Shown piece by piece: positions 36,332-45,717 of a DNA stretch of 64,000 nt (within the stretch, counting starts at the first letter, position 1; each line of letters opens with the position of its first letter). The position numbers and the translations under genes are program-made. The notes under the pieces were generated by a model, which saw only the letters and a program-made list of their open reading frames with translations, did no database searches and was not told the DNA's origin. Source of the DNA: Gimesia sp. (GTDB lineage Bacteria > Planctomycetota > Planctomycetia > Planctomycetales > Planctomycetaceae); assembly GCA_002706765.1 (NCBI GenBank), contig PAJV01000077.1, forward strand, positions 246,547-310,546. Direction: 5' to 3'.

Positions 36332-36580
36332 TCAGTTAAGAAAAACGAGAGCCAGAATGGTGGCAATCACACCCAGGGTCCCCAGCAAGATCCACCAGCG
36401 GGGCCGCTCGCTGAAGGGATGGGTATTTACGCCGAGATATTCCCCACAGACAGGACAGGCAGGCGCTTCTTCATACACTTCTGCTCCACAATGAGAGCAT
36501 TCGATGGTTGAAGTTTCCTCATCGAACTCCGATTCGTCAGGGTAATCTGCATCATCGTCTGATTCCCAGTCTTCATTCAT
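36332..36580 (-). CDS. Small tail-anchored zinc-ribbon protein
   Basis: The 82-aa protein has three parts. An acidic N-terminus (about residues 1-26) leads into a double C-x2-C zinc ribbon (CSHCGAEV and CPVCGEYLG, about 28-48) and a C-terminal hydrophobic helix (about 60-80, LLGTLGVIATILALVF). It is therefore probably tail-anchored with the zinc ribbon in the cytoplasm. Its function is unknown; such proteins can act in protein-protein or nucleic acid contacts at the membrane. A strong GGAGG site lies 9 nt before the ATG, which supports it as a real gene. It is upstream of maf on the same strand, with the hairpin element between them. Confidence 0.8.
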   Translation of the reverse strand: MNEDWESDDDADYPDESEFDEETSTIECSHCGAEVYEEAPACPVCGEYLGVNTHPFSERPRWWILLGTLGVIATILALVFLN

Positions 36581-36938
36581 GCTTTGGAACCTCCTGTTGT
36601 AAAAACCGTCCTCAGTTGAAAGGAATGTTCAGTCACTCTACAAAACTGACTGCCGTTTTTTCTGCAATGTACCCGGACAGTCAGATATTCAGCGACAATC
36701 TTGACAAAGAAATATTTTCTGCGTGAGATTCCCTGTCCTTTCGGTATTCAACACTGGAACGCCGGTGTTGCAGAGTTGAAATCCGTTCGGCAACCCGCTT
36801 CCAATTTTTTCACATCGGTATTCATTGATATCGACTCACGAAAAGAGTACCAGCACACCCGCAGTCTATCATGTGCAGGCATCCGTGCGTGCATTCTATT
36901 TTAATCTTATTCACAATTTTAACGACTGGAGAGTCAAG
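36581..36938. other. Intergenic region before the DUF1559 gene
   Basis: 358 bp between divergent genes. It must hold both promoters. Apart from a frame that extends the DUF1559 gene upstream to 36,825 (unlikely to be translated), I see no gene or repeat. Confidence 0.4.
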
Positions 36939-37850
36939 ATGCAGCCTCGGAGCAAATCCGGACTGGTCCCCAGAACCGGTTTCACCCTGATTGAACTACT
37001 TGTAGTGATCGCAATTATCGCTATCCTCATCGCTTTATTACTGCCGGCCGTGCAACAGGCGCGCGAAGCCGCCCGCCGCAGTACCTGCAAGAATAACGTG
37101 AAACAGATCGGACTGGCGCTGCACAATTACCATGAAACGCACCGCTGTTTTCCTCCCGGCTGGGTACAACCTTCCACCTCGGCTTCCTGTCAGCCCAGTG
37201 TGAGCAGTCCCAGTGGCTGCAGACCAGGCTGGGGCTGGGGCACCATGCTGCTCCCCTTCATCGATCAGGCCAACATGTATAATGCTTTGAATGTAAAAAG
37301 CACACACCTGGTCGTGACTCCCTCGACGGAATCCAAAACTACGATTCCCCTGTTTCGCTGCCCTTCTGATACGGGCAGCCAGTTGAATTCTGATCGGGGC
37401 GGACACGCCACGTCCAACTACAAAGCCAATTATGGCAGCCGCGGAATTGGCACCTCGATCAACACCAGCCCGCATAATGCTGCCGGGGGTAATGGCTCTT
37501 TCTGGTCCAACAGCAATACGCGGCTTCGTGATTTGACCGATGGAGCCAGTAATACGGTGTTGATTGGCGAAACCGCCCGGGGACGCGTGGGCTCAACCAC
37601 TTACAATGGGGGCATCTGGGTGGGTTACTACGATAACGGCAAAACCGCATCCGTCGTCTGGAAAACCGAAAACCATCCCGGCTCCCTTATCAACGGGACA
37701 TTGGCCTGGGCCTTCAGCAGCCAGCATACCGGCGGTGCCCACTTTCTCCTCGGCGATGGTGGCGTCCGTTTCCTCAGTGAGAATATCGACGGCACGACGT
37801 ACGAAAACCTCGGAAAGATCAGCGATGGAAATGTGGTTGGCGAGTTTTAA
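36939..37850 (+). CDS. DUF1559 domain protein with prepilin-type N-terminus
   Basis: The 303-aa protein starts with a type IV pilin-like leader and cleavage site (G-FTLIELLVVIAIIAIL, about residues 14-30). The DUF1559 body follows (QQAREAARRSTCKNN, GLALHNYHE). Near the C-terminus is the characteristic H-x9-DG box, HFLLGDGGVRFLSENID. The family is highly expanded in planctomycetes and is thought to form pseudopilin-like surface or secretion structures; its exact role is unknown. GGAG lies about 8 nt before ATG 36939, which I prefer to the longer frame from 36825. A bidirectional-looking terminator lies 30 bp downstream. Confidence 0.9.
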   Translation: MQPRSKSGLVPRTGFTLIELLVVIAIIAILIALLLPAVQQAREAARRSTCKNNVKQIGLALHNYHETHRCFPPGWVQPSTSASCQPSVSSPSGCRPGWGWGTMLLPFIDQANMYNALNVKSTHLVVTPSTESKTTIPLFRCPSDTGSQLNSDRGGHATSNYKANYGSRGIGTSINTSPHNAAGGNGSFWSNSNTRLRDLTDGASNTVLIGETARGRVGSTTYNGGIWVGYYDNGKTASVVWKTENHPGSLINGTLAWAFSSQHTGGAHFLLGDGGVRFLSENIDGTTYENLGKISDGNVVGEF

Positions 37851-37880
37851 TCCCGGCTGATTTGAGACAATGCAAAATAA

Positions 37881-37918
37881 AAACTCCCCGATTCAAACAG
37901 GATCGGGGAGTTTTTTTT
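37881..37918 (+). terminator. Terminator between DUF1559 gene and hslU
   Basis: AAACTCCCCGAT pairs perfectly with ATCGGGGAGTTT around TTCAAACAGG-type sequence and is followed by eight T. A-residues on the left allow use from the minus strand too, for the convergent hslVU operon. Confidence 0.9.
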
Positions 37919-37935
37919 ATCAGCACCATCACAGC

Positions 37936-39300
37936 TTACAGAATGAATTTGCTGAGATCTTCATCTTCAACAATCGAATGCAGTTTCTGTTGCACATACG
38001 CCGCATCGATCACAATCTTTTTCGTTTTGAGATCAGGGGCTTCAAAGCTGACTTCTTCCAGCAGACGTTCCAGAATCGTATGCAGACGGCGGGCACCGAT
38101 ATTCTGCGTCGTCTGATTCACTTCAAACGCAATTTTTGCCAGCTCTTCCAGACCATCCTGTTCGAACTTGATCTTCACGCCTTCCGTATCCAGTAGAGCC
38201 TGGTACTGCATGGTAATCGAACTGGTCGGCTCGGTCAGAATCCTGAGGAAGTCATCGCGTGTCAGTTCCTGCAGTTCGACACGAATCGGAAAACGTCCCT
38301 GCAGTTCCGGCATCAGATCGGAAGGCTTTGTCCGATGAAAGGCCCCAGCCGCGATGAACAGCATGTAATCGGTTTTCACCGAACCGCTGCGGGTCTGCAC
38401 GGTCGTGCCTTCCACGATTGGCAGCAGGTCGCGCTGCACCCCCTGGCGGCTGACATCACCACCCCGACTGCCGCCTTCTTCCGACGTACAGATCTTGTCG
38501 AGTTCATCAATAAAAATTATCCCGCTGCGTTCGGCCAGCTGTACGGCTTCCTCGGCGATGGCATCTTTATCCATTAAGCCTTCGACTTCCTGTTCGAGCA
38601 GAATACCGCGTGCTTCCTTGACTGACATTTTCCGATGTTTGCTCTGTTGAGGCATAATCCGTTCAAACATGCCCTGCAGATCGACGTCCATCTGGTCCAT
38701 GCCCATGTTGGAAAAAACCTGCACTGGAGAACTTTTCGGGTCGATCGAGATTTCCACCTCTTTCTCTTCCAGCGCTCCCTGGCTCAGCATTTTACGAAAC
38801 TTGTCGCGGGTCCGTTCATAGCGTTCCTGCGAGTTTTCTTCCTTACCTTCTTCGGTGGATTCACTGTAGGACGCTTCCCATTCCGGACGGGGGATCAACA
38901 GATCCAGCAGACGCTCTTCCACCCGGACTTTGGCTTTATCAACGACTTCCACGCGTTTCTTTTCACGCACCAGATTTTTTGCCGAGTCCACCAGGTCGCG
39001 GACCATGCTTTCGACATCGCGTCCATAATAACCCACTTCGGTATACTTGGTTGCTTCGACCTTGATGAAGGGCGCATTGATCAGCTTCGCCAGCCGACGT
39101 GTAATTTCGGTTTTACCGACGCCTGTAGGCCCGATCATGATGATATTTTTGGGCGTGATTTCATTTCGCAGTTCATCGGGAAGTTGCTGCCAGCGCCAGC
39201 GGTTTCGCAGCGCAATGGCGACCGCGCGTTTCGCGTCATCCTGACCGACAATATGTTTATCCAGTTCCGCGACGGTCTGTCGAGGTGTTAACTCTTGCAC
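37936..39300 (-). CDS. hslU: ATP-dependent protease ATPase subunit HslU
   Basis: HslU is the AAA+ unfoldase that feeds substrates to the HslV peptidase in the cytoplasm. The 454-aa sequence has [22 protein letters not shown] at the N-terminus, Walker [10 protein letters not shown] (about residues 57-65), the pore loop [11 protein letters not shown], an I-domain (about 110-230), and Walker [11 protein letters not shown]. The sensor 1/2 regions and the C-terminal tail ending in DLSKFIL, which docks into HslV, are intact. The start is GTG at 39300, overlapping the end of hslV by 13 nt; the two are translationally coupled. Confidence 0.97.
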   Translation of the reverse strand: MQELTPRQTVAELDKHIVGQDDAKRAVAIALRNRWRWQQLPDELRNEITPKNIIMIGPTGVGKTEITRRLAKLINAPFIKVEATKYTEVGYYGRDVESMVRDLVDSAKNLVREKKRVEVVDKAKVRVEERLLDLLIPRPEWEASYSESTEEGKEENSQERYERTRDKFRKMLSQGALEEKEVEISIDPKSSPVQVFSNMGMDQMDVDLQGMFERIMPQQSKHRKMSVKEARGILLEQEVEGLMDKDAIAEEAVQLAERSGIIFIDELDKICTSEEGGSRGGDVSRQGVQRDLLPIVEGTTVQTRSGSVKTDYMLFIAAGAFHRTKPSDLMPELQGRFPIRVELQELTRDDFLRILTEPTSSITMQYQALLDTEGVKIKFEQDGLEELAKIAFEVNQTTQNIGARRLHTILERLLEEVSFEAPDLKTKKIVIDAAYVQQKLHSIVEDEDLSKFIL

Positions 39301-39848
39301 TGCAGTTCCTCCACGATGATATTATTATTCGTATAGATATCGATGTCTGAAGCGATTCCCAGCGAGGTTTTTACAATCTCCGCAGCCGATAACTGGGAAT
39401 GCCCCACCAGCGCCCGGGCTGCTGCAGTCGCATAGTTGCCTCCGGAGCCGATGCCAATGATTCCATCCGAGGGGACCACGACATCCCCCTGCCCGGTAAT
39501 CAGCAGGCTGTGTTCGTCATTCACCACGATGATCAGCGCTTCCAGTTTTCGCAAGATGCGATCGGTCCGCCAGTCCCGCGCCAGTTCTGTTGCCGCCCGG
39601 GGCATATTGCCGGGATAGTCCCGTGCTTTGACTTCGAAGCGTTCCAGCAGGGCAAATGCATCGGCGGTCGAACCGGCAAATCCACACACGACATTACCAT
39701 CGAGAATCTTGCGAATTTTACGCGTGTCGCTTTTCATCACCGTGTCGCCGTGTGTCACCTGTCCATCTCCGCCGATGGCAACCTGACCATTATGACGAAC
39801 TGTTAATATCGTCGTGGAACGCCATTTCTTTTTATCTTTGTAACCCAT
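39288..39848 (-). CDS. hslV: ATP-dependent protease subunit HslV
   Basis: HslV is the proteasome-like Ntn-hydrolase partner of HslU. After a short propeptide ([11 protein letters not shown]) the mature N-terminal Thr lies in [20 protein letters not shown], which is the expected active-site context. Later motifs are [17 protein letters not shown] and [16 protein letters not shown] set the start at ATG 39848 (186 aa) because the longer frame begins with TTG at 39905 and its extra 19 residues are not expected in HslV. The gene precedes hslU with an overlap; no other gene is in the operon. Confidence 0.95.
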   Translation of the reverse strand: MGYKDKKKWRSTTILTVRHNGQVAIGGDGQVTHGDTVMKSDTRKIRKILDGNVVCGFAGSTADAFALLERFEVKARDYPGNMPRAATELARDWRTDRILRKLEALIIVVNDEHSLLITGQGDVVVPSDGIIGIGSGGNYATAAARALVGHSQLSAAEIVKTSLGIASDIDIYTNNNIIVEELQCKS

Positions 39849-40436
39849 ATCTCTGATTTCATAAAAATAATTGCTGATGATTTGAATCTTTACCCCTCGC
39901 GGCAAGACACCATAGAACAGTCCCGGAAGACATGCAAGCTTATGCCGAGTGATTCAACGCTGACTCATTGTTCATTGTAACGTGTTTCAGATGATTGGAA
40001 ACCAGCTGAATGGAATGCTTTTTCTCCCGAATACTAAACCTGCGATCATAGTCTTTCAGAAACACGTTTTTCAATCGCAGCCCGGTCGTATGCCTTTGTT
40101 CTGATACGTGAGAAAACGAATTCCACCGCAGATCAGATAATCACCCAAAACGCGGATTCTATATATGTGTGCGAGGAAGCCATACCTATTGGCAATCTCA
40201 AGCGCGATTGGATGATAGCCGTCTGGACAGACTTCAGCATGCACGTTTCAACCAGGGTTTAAACAATCATTGAAGGCGTCCAGAGAAATCAGCCTATCGA
40301 CTATATAAAAACTGCCACAGCAACACAAAATTCAGTCTCGATTGCCGACATACTCTTTAACGCAAAAAAACGTAGCACTCCAGCTATTGATCATATACCT
40401 GGAGTTGCCCTTTTGACATTCTTCATAAGCAAGAAC
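39849..40436. other. Intergenic region upstream of hslVU
   Basis: About 590 bp between two minus-strand genes. It must hold the hslV promoter and the terminator-like hairpin at 40,364. I see no gene, repeat or tRNA in the rest. Confidence 0.4.
40364..40405 (-). terminator. Possible terminator of the large HEAT-like gene
   Basis: On the minus strand ACTCCAG pairs with CTGGAGT, and seven T follow after a 6-nt spacer. It lies about 30 bp past the stop at 40,437. The spacer makes it weaker than the other terminators. Confidence 0.5.
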
Positions 40437-43400
40437 CTAGCGGTCTTTATACATTTTCAACGCAAGCTGAGCCGTTGCTCTACGATCGTAATCAGCAGTT
40501 TTGTCTAGGGTAGCGGCCTCGATCAGTGGACGAGATTCGGGCAGTAAGACCGCAAGTATCTCAGCAATCTTGTATCGTTTCTCCAATGAACAACCCTCAC
40601 TTTTTTCCAGAATGAGACGTGTCGGCAAATCGCCAAATCGATTGAGGATGGAAAATACCTGGCGATCCATGATATACGTTTGAGAGTCGGGTGCATCAAT
40701 GATTGAATGCAAAGCTCCATGCTGAAACATGCGCTCGATTGATTCAGCAGGGTCTTTGAGCAAAACATCGAGTGCCTTAGTGCGTTCCTTCTCAGTTATG
40801 TATGTGGGATCTCGAAAGATTGTGTGAATATTCTCATCCAACATTTGCAACTTATTGTAATCAATTTTCCTTTTGCTTCGTTTGTCAAAGATAATATTAC
40901 CAATTGCGTGTGCTGCATCTTCTTTTCGTTCTGAGTTCTTTACAATCTCTCTCAGGTAGGGAATGGCTCGTTGATCTCCAATCTCTTCGAACGCTGATAC
41001 ACAGGTCAAGTCATTGTCTGCTTTCTGTCCTTGGATAAACTCCAGATAATAAGCTTCAACAAATGGATAGGCGGATTCATCCCCCCCTTTTTCCGCAATG
41101 GCCCTGACGAGCCGTTGGTTCATCCGTTGGGGTAAACCTTTTCTAGAAGCAAGTTTTACAATATCAGTCGGTTCAGCATACTTGAATAAAACATTAATGG
41201 CTGCTTGCAGTTCCTCTTCCTGAGCTTTGGTATTCTGATAGACAGTTTGAGCACGAGCGATTTCCTCAGCCGTCTGATATTGAGCAAGAAATGGGGTAAT
41301 ACGTGCTGCCAGTTCAGGATATTTTTTGCGCAGACGATTTAATACCGGTGGTGCTTTTTTTTGATGATCTGACCGAACTAATAACTCGAGATACCGAATG
41401 AAAGCACTTTCTGAAGATTCTGCAACATGATCAGAAACGCGAACGAGTTCCTCAAAATGCTCAGGGAGAGTCATCTGAGATAAAGCTTCCATGGCTTCCT
41501 GGATCGATAATGAATCATCGGTCGACTGAATCAATGCAATAATCCGTGTTGCAGTCTGGGGGGATCGAAAGGAACCAAGTGTGCGGAGAGCCTGGTTTCG
41601 TCGTTGCCAGACTTCTGCTGGAGCAGTGAGTTTCTTAGCGCGCATTTTTTCAGGGAGATCCGGATCAAATTGATTGAGCACAAACGGTAGTGCGGCTGAC
41701 TTATCCATTTGCAAAGCTTCAATGATCCTGAGCGATTCATTAACATGCTTTGGGTTCGATTCAGCAAGTTTCAACAACCTGGCGAAGTTTTGCTTCGAGT
41801 CAACTCCAGCAGTACACAGCATAAACAGGCGGCCCATTTGTTCCTGCACATCAAGCTTCGCGATATCAAGTTGATCGAGTCGCTTTATGAACGCTTGCCA
41901 TTTACCAAATTCTTGCAGTTCACTAATGTCTGGATCATAATCCTTGTTTTTGTAGATTGTTTCCAAACTGGCAAAGTCACTGTCGGATATGATTTTAGGC
42001 GACTTCCCCTTCGCCTCAATCCATTTGTTGGTTTCTGCGACGCGATCAGGATCAATCCTCCGTGGTCTCCGTGATCGCGAATACTTGTCTAGAAAGTCAG
42101 GGTATTCCTGCTGGATGTTAACTCCAACTTGATAGGCCTGTTTTCCTCTCAGCCTGGAAAACAACTTAGTCATTAACAGTGGTCTGACCGTTATATTTAT
42201 GGTCTTCTTAAGAACCGTCTCAATATCAGCCAACTCAACTGGGGTATTGCCAAAAGAATAGCCATGACTATGAGGACTTAAATTGACCGCAATAAAATGC
42301 AGCATTGTTGCCTCATTAGTGACCCGAGTCTCAAAGCGACAGCCACCATTTTCTAGTTTTGTAACTGATTGGGGAGCAGGAGCAATAATTGGCTGGACGG
42401 TTGCAGGACATGTAACTGTCACAGGTACAGTTTGAAGCGCAGGAAATACAGCTGATAGTTCAGTTATGTCATCGGGCTGGATAGAGCTCCACGGATTGGG
42501 AAATGAATCCGTGTGACAATCATACTCAATGACGATCTTACTATGACTTTTTGCCTGTAATGGTGCAGCAAATGAAATTAATACTGGCTGACAATTGTGA
42601 TTTAAACGGTATCTTCGCGAAAAGAATTCCGCCTGCTGTGGCTGACCAATTGCATCCAACACAGTCGGGTCAGAATAAAAATCGTTACTTTCTCTGCGTG
42701 GTTCAGTGTCATACTTTATCAATTTCCCCGTGTAGGGGCTCACCAATGATTCATTGAATCCCCACTGAGCTAGTTTTTTTGACCTTTCGTTATCTTCCGT
42801 TTTAATTTCTTGATCGATATCAGGAAACAAGGTTCTCATGAGCGATACACTTGGGAGATAGGGATGCGGTTGGTAAGCACCGGCTTGGATATATGCGACA
42901 AACTGTTTTGACATTTGCAGGCTTAACCCCATGTTGTCGTGAACGTATTTTAGCATCGGACCTTTGAGCAGTTCCTCTGGCTCACGCTGCATATCCCAAG
43001 CCTGACGCAACTTCGGTATACGCTCTGCGAGATCTGGCTTAGCGGCTAACCACTTGTCGGCCTGCGCATGCCATTGCTTCTCATAGGGAGCGAAACTATA
43101 ACTACGAGCAAGAAGCGAAACGTATTTCCGATGAGAATCGGGTAAGTCAATTCTAAACTTCGGATCGATCTCAGGCATCAACTCGATTAGATCGAAAAGA
43201 GAAGCATCTCCCCTGGCAACATGATACGCAGCAGATACATTATCAGCACTTTTATAAATCAAATGATTCTTAACACGACTCTCAAATGTCGTGGAAATTT
43301 CCCTGAGATTTTCGGGGTCTCTGATGAGTTGCCGATATTTGGTAACTAAACCAAGTAGCTCCGCATCTTGCTGAATCAGGGCTTCAAGCCGATCCCCCCA

Positions 43401-43790
43401 CTCGTCCTGATTTTTAAATTGCCGAAATCCAGTAAAAGGAGTTGCTGCTTTTAAGACTGGCTGAGTTTCATACTTCACTGGCTTACCATCAACCAGGATA
43501 CGACACCACGGCTTTTTGGTATTATACATCGCCCTTAGTGGAGCAGACACGGGAAAGGTTCGCGTAAGACTGTCAGGTTTGTCTGACGGATTATGCAGCG
43601 TATACGAAACGCGAAATGATGTGTTCAAATATTGTTGCGGAGTAAATTGTAGCTTAATATCAATGGCCCCCTGCTCAATTCGCACAGCAGACTCTTCTTT
43701 GTCCTGAAAGGCAAAAATGAGGGCAAGTGGCACCAAAAAGAAACACGAAATAAACAGGCTCACTAAAAAACGGAGAGCGTTCGTGCGCAT
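40437..43790 (-). CDS. Large membrane-anchored protein with HEAT-like repeats, unknown function
   Basis: I do not recognise a named family for this protein of about 1117 aa. It begins with a hydrophobic signal anchor (about residues 7-30). Its first half is mixed alpha/beta and contains a stretch with possible beta-sandwich character (about 440-560). The second half (about 660-1117) consists of helical repeats with spaced Leu/Ala pairs (for example SFRSPQTATRIIALIQS and GDQRAIPYLREIVKNS), in the style of HEAT/PBS-lyase repeats. The region appears more AT-rich than its neighbours. ATG 43802 and ATG 43790 are both open; 43790 has GAGG 6 nt upstream, so I use it. Confidence 0.75.
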   Translation of the reverse strand: MRTNALRFLVSLFISCFFLVPLALIFAFQDKEESAVRIEQGAIDIKLQFTPQQYLNTSFRVSYTLHNPSDKPDSLTRTFPVSAPLRAMYNTKKPWCRILVDGKPVKYETQPVLKAATPFTGFRQFKNQDEWGDRLEALIQQDAELLGLVTKYRQLIRDPENLREISTTFESRVKNHLIYKSADNVSAAYHVARGDASLFDLIELMPEIDPKFRIDLPDSHRKYVSLLARSYSFAPYEKQWHAQADKWLAAKPDLAERIPKLRQAWDMQREPEELLKGPMLKYVHDNMGLSLQMSKQFVAYIQAGAYQPHPYLPSVSLMRTLFPDIDQEIKTEDNERSKKLAQWGFNESLVSPYTGKLIKYDTEPRRESNDFYSDPTVLDAIGQPQQAEFFSRRYRLNHNCQPVLISFAAPLQAKSHSKIVIEYDCHTDSFPNPWSSIQPDDITELSAVFPALQTVPVTVTCPATVQPIIAPAPQSVTKLENGGCRFETRVTNEATMLHFIAVNLSPHSHGYSFGNTPVELADIETVLKKTINITVRPLLMTKLFSRLRGKQAYQVGVNIQQEYPDFLDKYSRSRRPRRIDPDRVAETNKWIEAKGKSPKIISDSDFASLETIYKNKDYDPDISELQEFGKWQAFIKRLDQLDIAKLDVQEQMGRLFMLCTAGVDSKQNFARLLKLAESNPKHVNESLRIIEALQMDKSAALPFVLNQFDPDLPEKMRAKKLTAPAEVWQRRNQALRTLGSFRSPQTATRIIALIQSTDDSLSIQEAMEALSQMTLPEHFEELVRVSDHVAESSESAFIRYLELLVRSDHQKKAPPVLNRLRKKYPELAARITPFLAQYQTAEEIARAQTVYQNTKAQEEELQAAINVLFKYAEPTDIVKLASRKGLPQRMNQRLVRAIAEKGGDESAYPFVEAYYLEFIQGQKADNDLTCVSAFEEIGDQRAIPYLREIVKNSERKEDAAHAIGNIIFDKRSKRKIDYNKLQMLDENIHTIFRDPTYITEKERTKALDVLLKDPAESIERMFQHGALHSIIDAPDSQTYIMDRQVFSILNRFGDLPTRLILEKSEGCSLEKRYKIAEILAVLLPESRPLIEAATLDKTADYDRRATAQLALKMYKDR

Positions 43791-44094
43791 CGTAGACCTC
43801 ATGTCCCTATGAGGGAATTTGAGTGAGAGAGAACTGATTCGGACTTGTGCAATTGTATAGACCTCTTTCGCTTCGTCAAGTTCTTCTTGAAAGTCACATA
43901 TCTCGACAAAGGACGCGGGTTGCCTTCCCGCATCCCATTCTTTTAAAGCGAGCTACAACTCGTCATAACCACTTCACTTCATAGGTGTTGCTAGAGCGCA
44001 TCCACATTTAACCATAGCGTCTCCCGATCTATTATGCTCGGTCCAAATGGTCCTGGAGACGCTACAGTAAAACTGGACACAGTCTATGCCACTC
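43791..44094. other. Intergenic region holding element copy B
   Basis: About 300 bp between the HEAT-like gene and the YciI-like gene. It holds element copy B and a small hairpin GCGGG/CCCGC (43,915-43,931). Nothing else is seen. Confidence 0.4.
43990..44084 (+). repeat. Dispersed 94-bp hairpin element, copy B
   Basis: Runs from GCTAGAGCGCATCCAC to CTGGACACAGTC on the + strand. The stem TAGCGTCTC (44,015-44,023) pairs with GAGACGCTA (44,056-44,064), and an apical hairpin GGTC-CAAAT-GGTC (44,040-44,052) contains two G-T pairs. It ends 10 bp from the stop of the convergent YciI-like gene. Confidence 0.8.
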
Positions 44095-44436
44095 TCAGGA
44101 CTGCGGGTCGAACCCAAAGACGCGTAGCTCCTGGTCACAACGACAGGCCTTCGACATGCGAGCGGCCCACACGATAGCCTCCTCGCGCGAGTGTAGTTCG
44201 AGGACCGTGAAACCGCCATTGAGTGGAGGCGCCCACGAGTACCCGCCTGCGGCGAACGTGCCATCGGCGGAGACGAGCACCGGCGAGACCGCTTCGTCGA
44301 TACCGCCGCCGAAGACATATACGCCGGCAGCTTTTGCTTCGTCGATTACCGCGTGTGCGTCGTGACCAACCGCTTCCAGTTCGTCATCGGGTACGACCAT
44401 CGCTGCGCTTGGAAATGAAATCAGGTATTTCGCCAT
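44095..44436 (-). CDS. YCII-related domain protein
   Basis: The 113-aa protein has the YCII/DGPF fold pattern: an N-terminal beta strand MAKYLISF, then acidic and Gly-rich blocks (VYVFGGGIDE, LVSADGTFAAGGYSWAPPLNGGFTVLELHSREEAIVWAARM) and a C-terminal helix. Its function is unknown; YCII domains form small alpha/beta barrels that may bind small molecules or act as detoxifying or sensor modules. The gene is GC-richer than the genes on both sides, which suggests separate acquisition. Start ATG 44436, with GAG about 5 nt upstream. Confidence 0.82.
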   Translation of the reverse strand: MAKYLISFPSAAMVVPDDELEAVGHDAHAVIDEAKAAGVYVFGGGIDEAVSPVLVSADGTFAAGGYSWAPPLNGGFTVLELHSREEAIVWAARMSKACRCDQELRVFGFDPQS

Positions 44437-44548
44437 AGAACTCTTTCTTTAGAAATGGAAGACAGTCGTGCGCGAAGTTATTTGCTGAACGCCGCACTCG
44501 GCGGAAATTTGCGAGCGTCATCGAGTAATTTTTCGTAGCAGCGCCTTG

Positions 44549-45133
44549 TCAGGAGCCATTCAGCCACCCTTGTTCAACAGCATATTCTACCTTTGAAATA
44601 AACCAGCCATATATTTCGTGATTTTCATCCTCGATAAATTGATGCATTTTCAACACTTGATCCTTGTGTATTCCATTATCCTGCCATGATCGACCTTCGC
44701 TAGCGATGTTGTGAAGAAAGGGTAACAAGCGATCAATAACTTTTAAGAGCTTCGCTTCCTTGCTCTTTCCTGCCTCTTGCTCTTCCCAAAGTCCAATGAT
44801 ATTTCCAATTGGATTTCCTGGGTGCAAAGCTATTTTTACTACACATTTGCGTTCTTCAATATGCGCATCACTTCTATTGGTACTGTAAAGATAGGTGTCT
44901 CCCGCTTCGATTTCACCAAGATCATGGAGCAACGCAAGCTTGATTAACTTTGAAATGTCATAATCTTCCTGAGACAATTCTGCAAACGCCCAACAGGCCA
45001 TAGCTAAATGCCATGAATGCTCAGCCGAATTTTCCACTCGTTCTCCACCGTTGATGTAGGAGCGGCGATTAATCGACTTCAAAGCATCTAATTGAAGTAA
45101 ATATTCTGAAATCTTTGAGATTCTCTCGGACAA
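44549..45133 (-). CDS. HD-domain phosphohydrolase (YfbR / HDDC2-like)
   Basis: The 194-aa protein has an HD metal site spread as expected: His in ERVENSAEHSWHLA (about residues 31-44), LLHDLGEIEAGD with the HD pair (about 67-78), and a later Asp in VIDRLLPFLHN. Close relatives are 5'-deoxynucleotidases such as YfbR and the HDDC2 group, which dephosphorylate nucleotides; activity on a given nucleotide is not shown here. The start is TTG 45133, with GGAGG 6 nt upstream, so the non-ATG start is well supported. Confidence 0.85.
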   Translation of the reverse strand: MSERISKISEYLLQLDALKSINRRSYINGGERVENSAEHSWHLAMACWAFAELSQEDYDISKLIKLALLHDLGEIEAGDTYLYSTNRSDAHIEERKCVVKIALHPGNPIGNIIGLWEEQEAGKSKEAKLLKVIDRLLPFLHNIASEGRSWQDNGIHKDQVLKMHQFIEDENHEIYGWFISKVEYAVEQGWLNGS

Positions 45134-45717
45134 TCCTGGCCTCCAAAACGGTTGGTTATCGCGGCGAGGGCTCGGGGAATTCAGATGAAGGCCCAGCGGA
45201 CAACAGTCAGAGGCGGCGGGCCTGTATTCCCGTTAGCTCTGGTGACATGGAGTTTACCCCTTCATAAGATGCAAGCTCTCATATGACGGTTCATCACGAA
45301 ATGAGGAAAATGTATCGTGCATACACATAAAGCTATCTGATAATTTTTCGATGTCAAGCACTATGCGAAGGATCAGGGATAGGCTGCTTCACTTCGAATG
45401 CATGGTGGTCACATCGACCTCCAGCAGTTCGCTGTTTGTCTTCCCACAGGAGATTGGACAATCCGCCAGAAGATCGCGGCTCGCGAAATTGCATGAGGTG
45501 TTCACGACCAAGGTACGAACGGCACTCTTGAGAAAGTCCTGTTGAGCAGGCTGATGAACAACCGAGTCACATCAAACCCTGTGCCGAAAACTTGTCGCAA
45601 GACGGTTTTGATTCCTGGCATGTGCCGAAAATTAACCGTTTTTCTGGAAAGCACAAATTAAAAAACCCTTCTTCACAGGAAGAAGGGTTTGATTAAATCA
45701 GCTGTTGTGTTTTCAGT
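45134..45717. other. Intergenic region with a terminator
   Basis: About 585 bp. It contains the terminator at 45,659-45,690. Around 45,390-45,530 two open stretches in different frames look like a decayed gene, but I cannot identify it. No intact gene. Confidence 0.4.
45659..45690 (-). terminator. Terminator of the DUF1553-DUF1501 pair
   Basis: AAACCCTTCTTC pairs perfectly with GAAGAAGGGTTT around ACAG. On the minus strand the stem is followed by six T. It lies about 28 bp after the DUF1501 stop. Confidence 0.88.
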
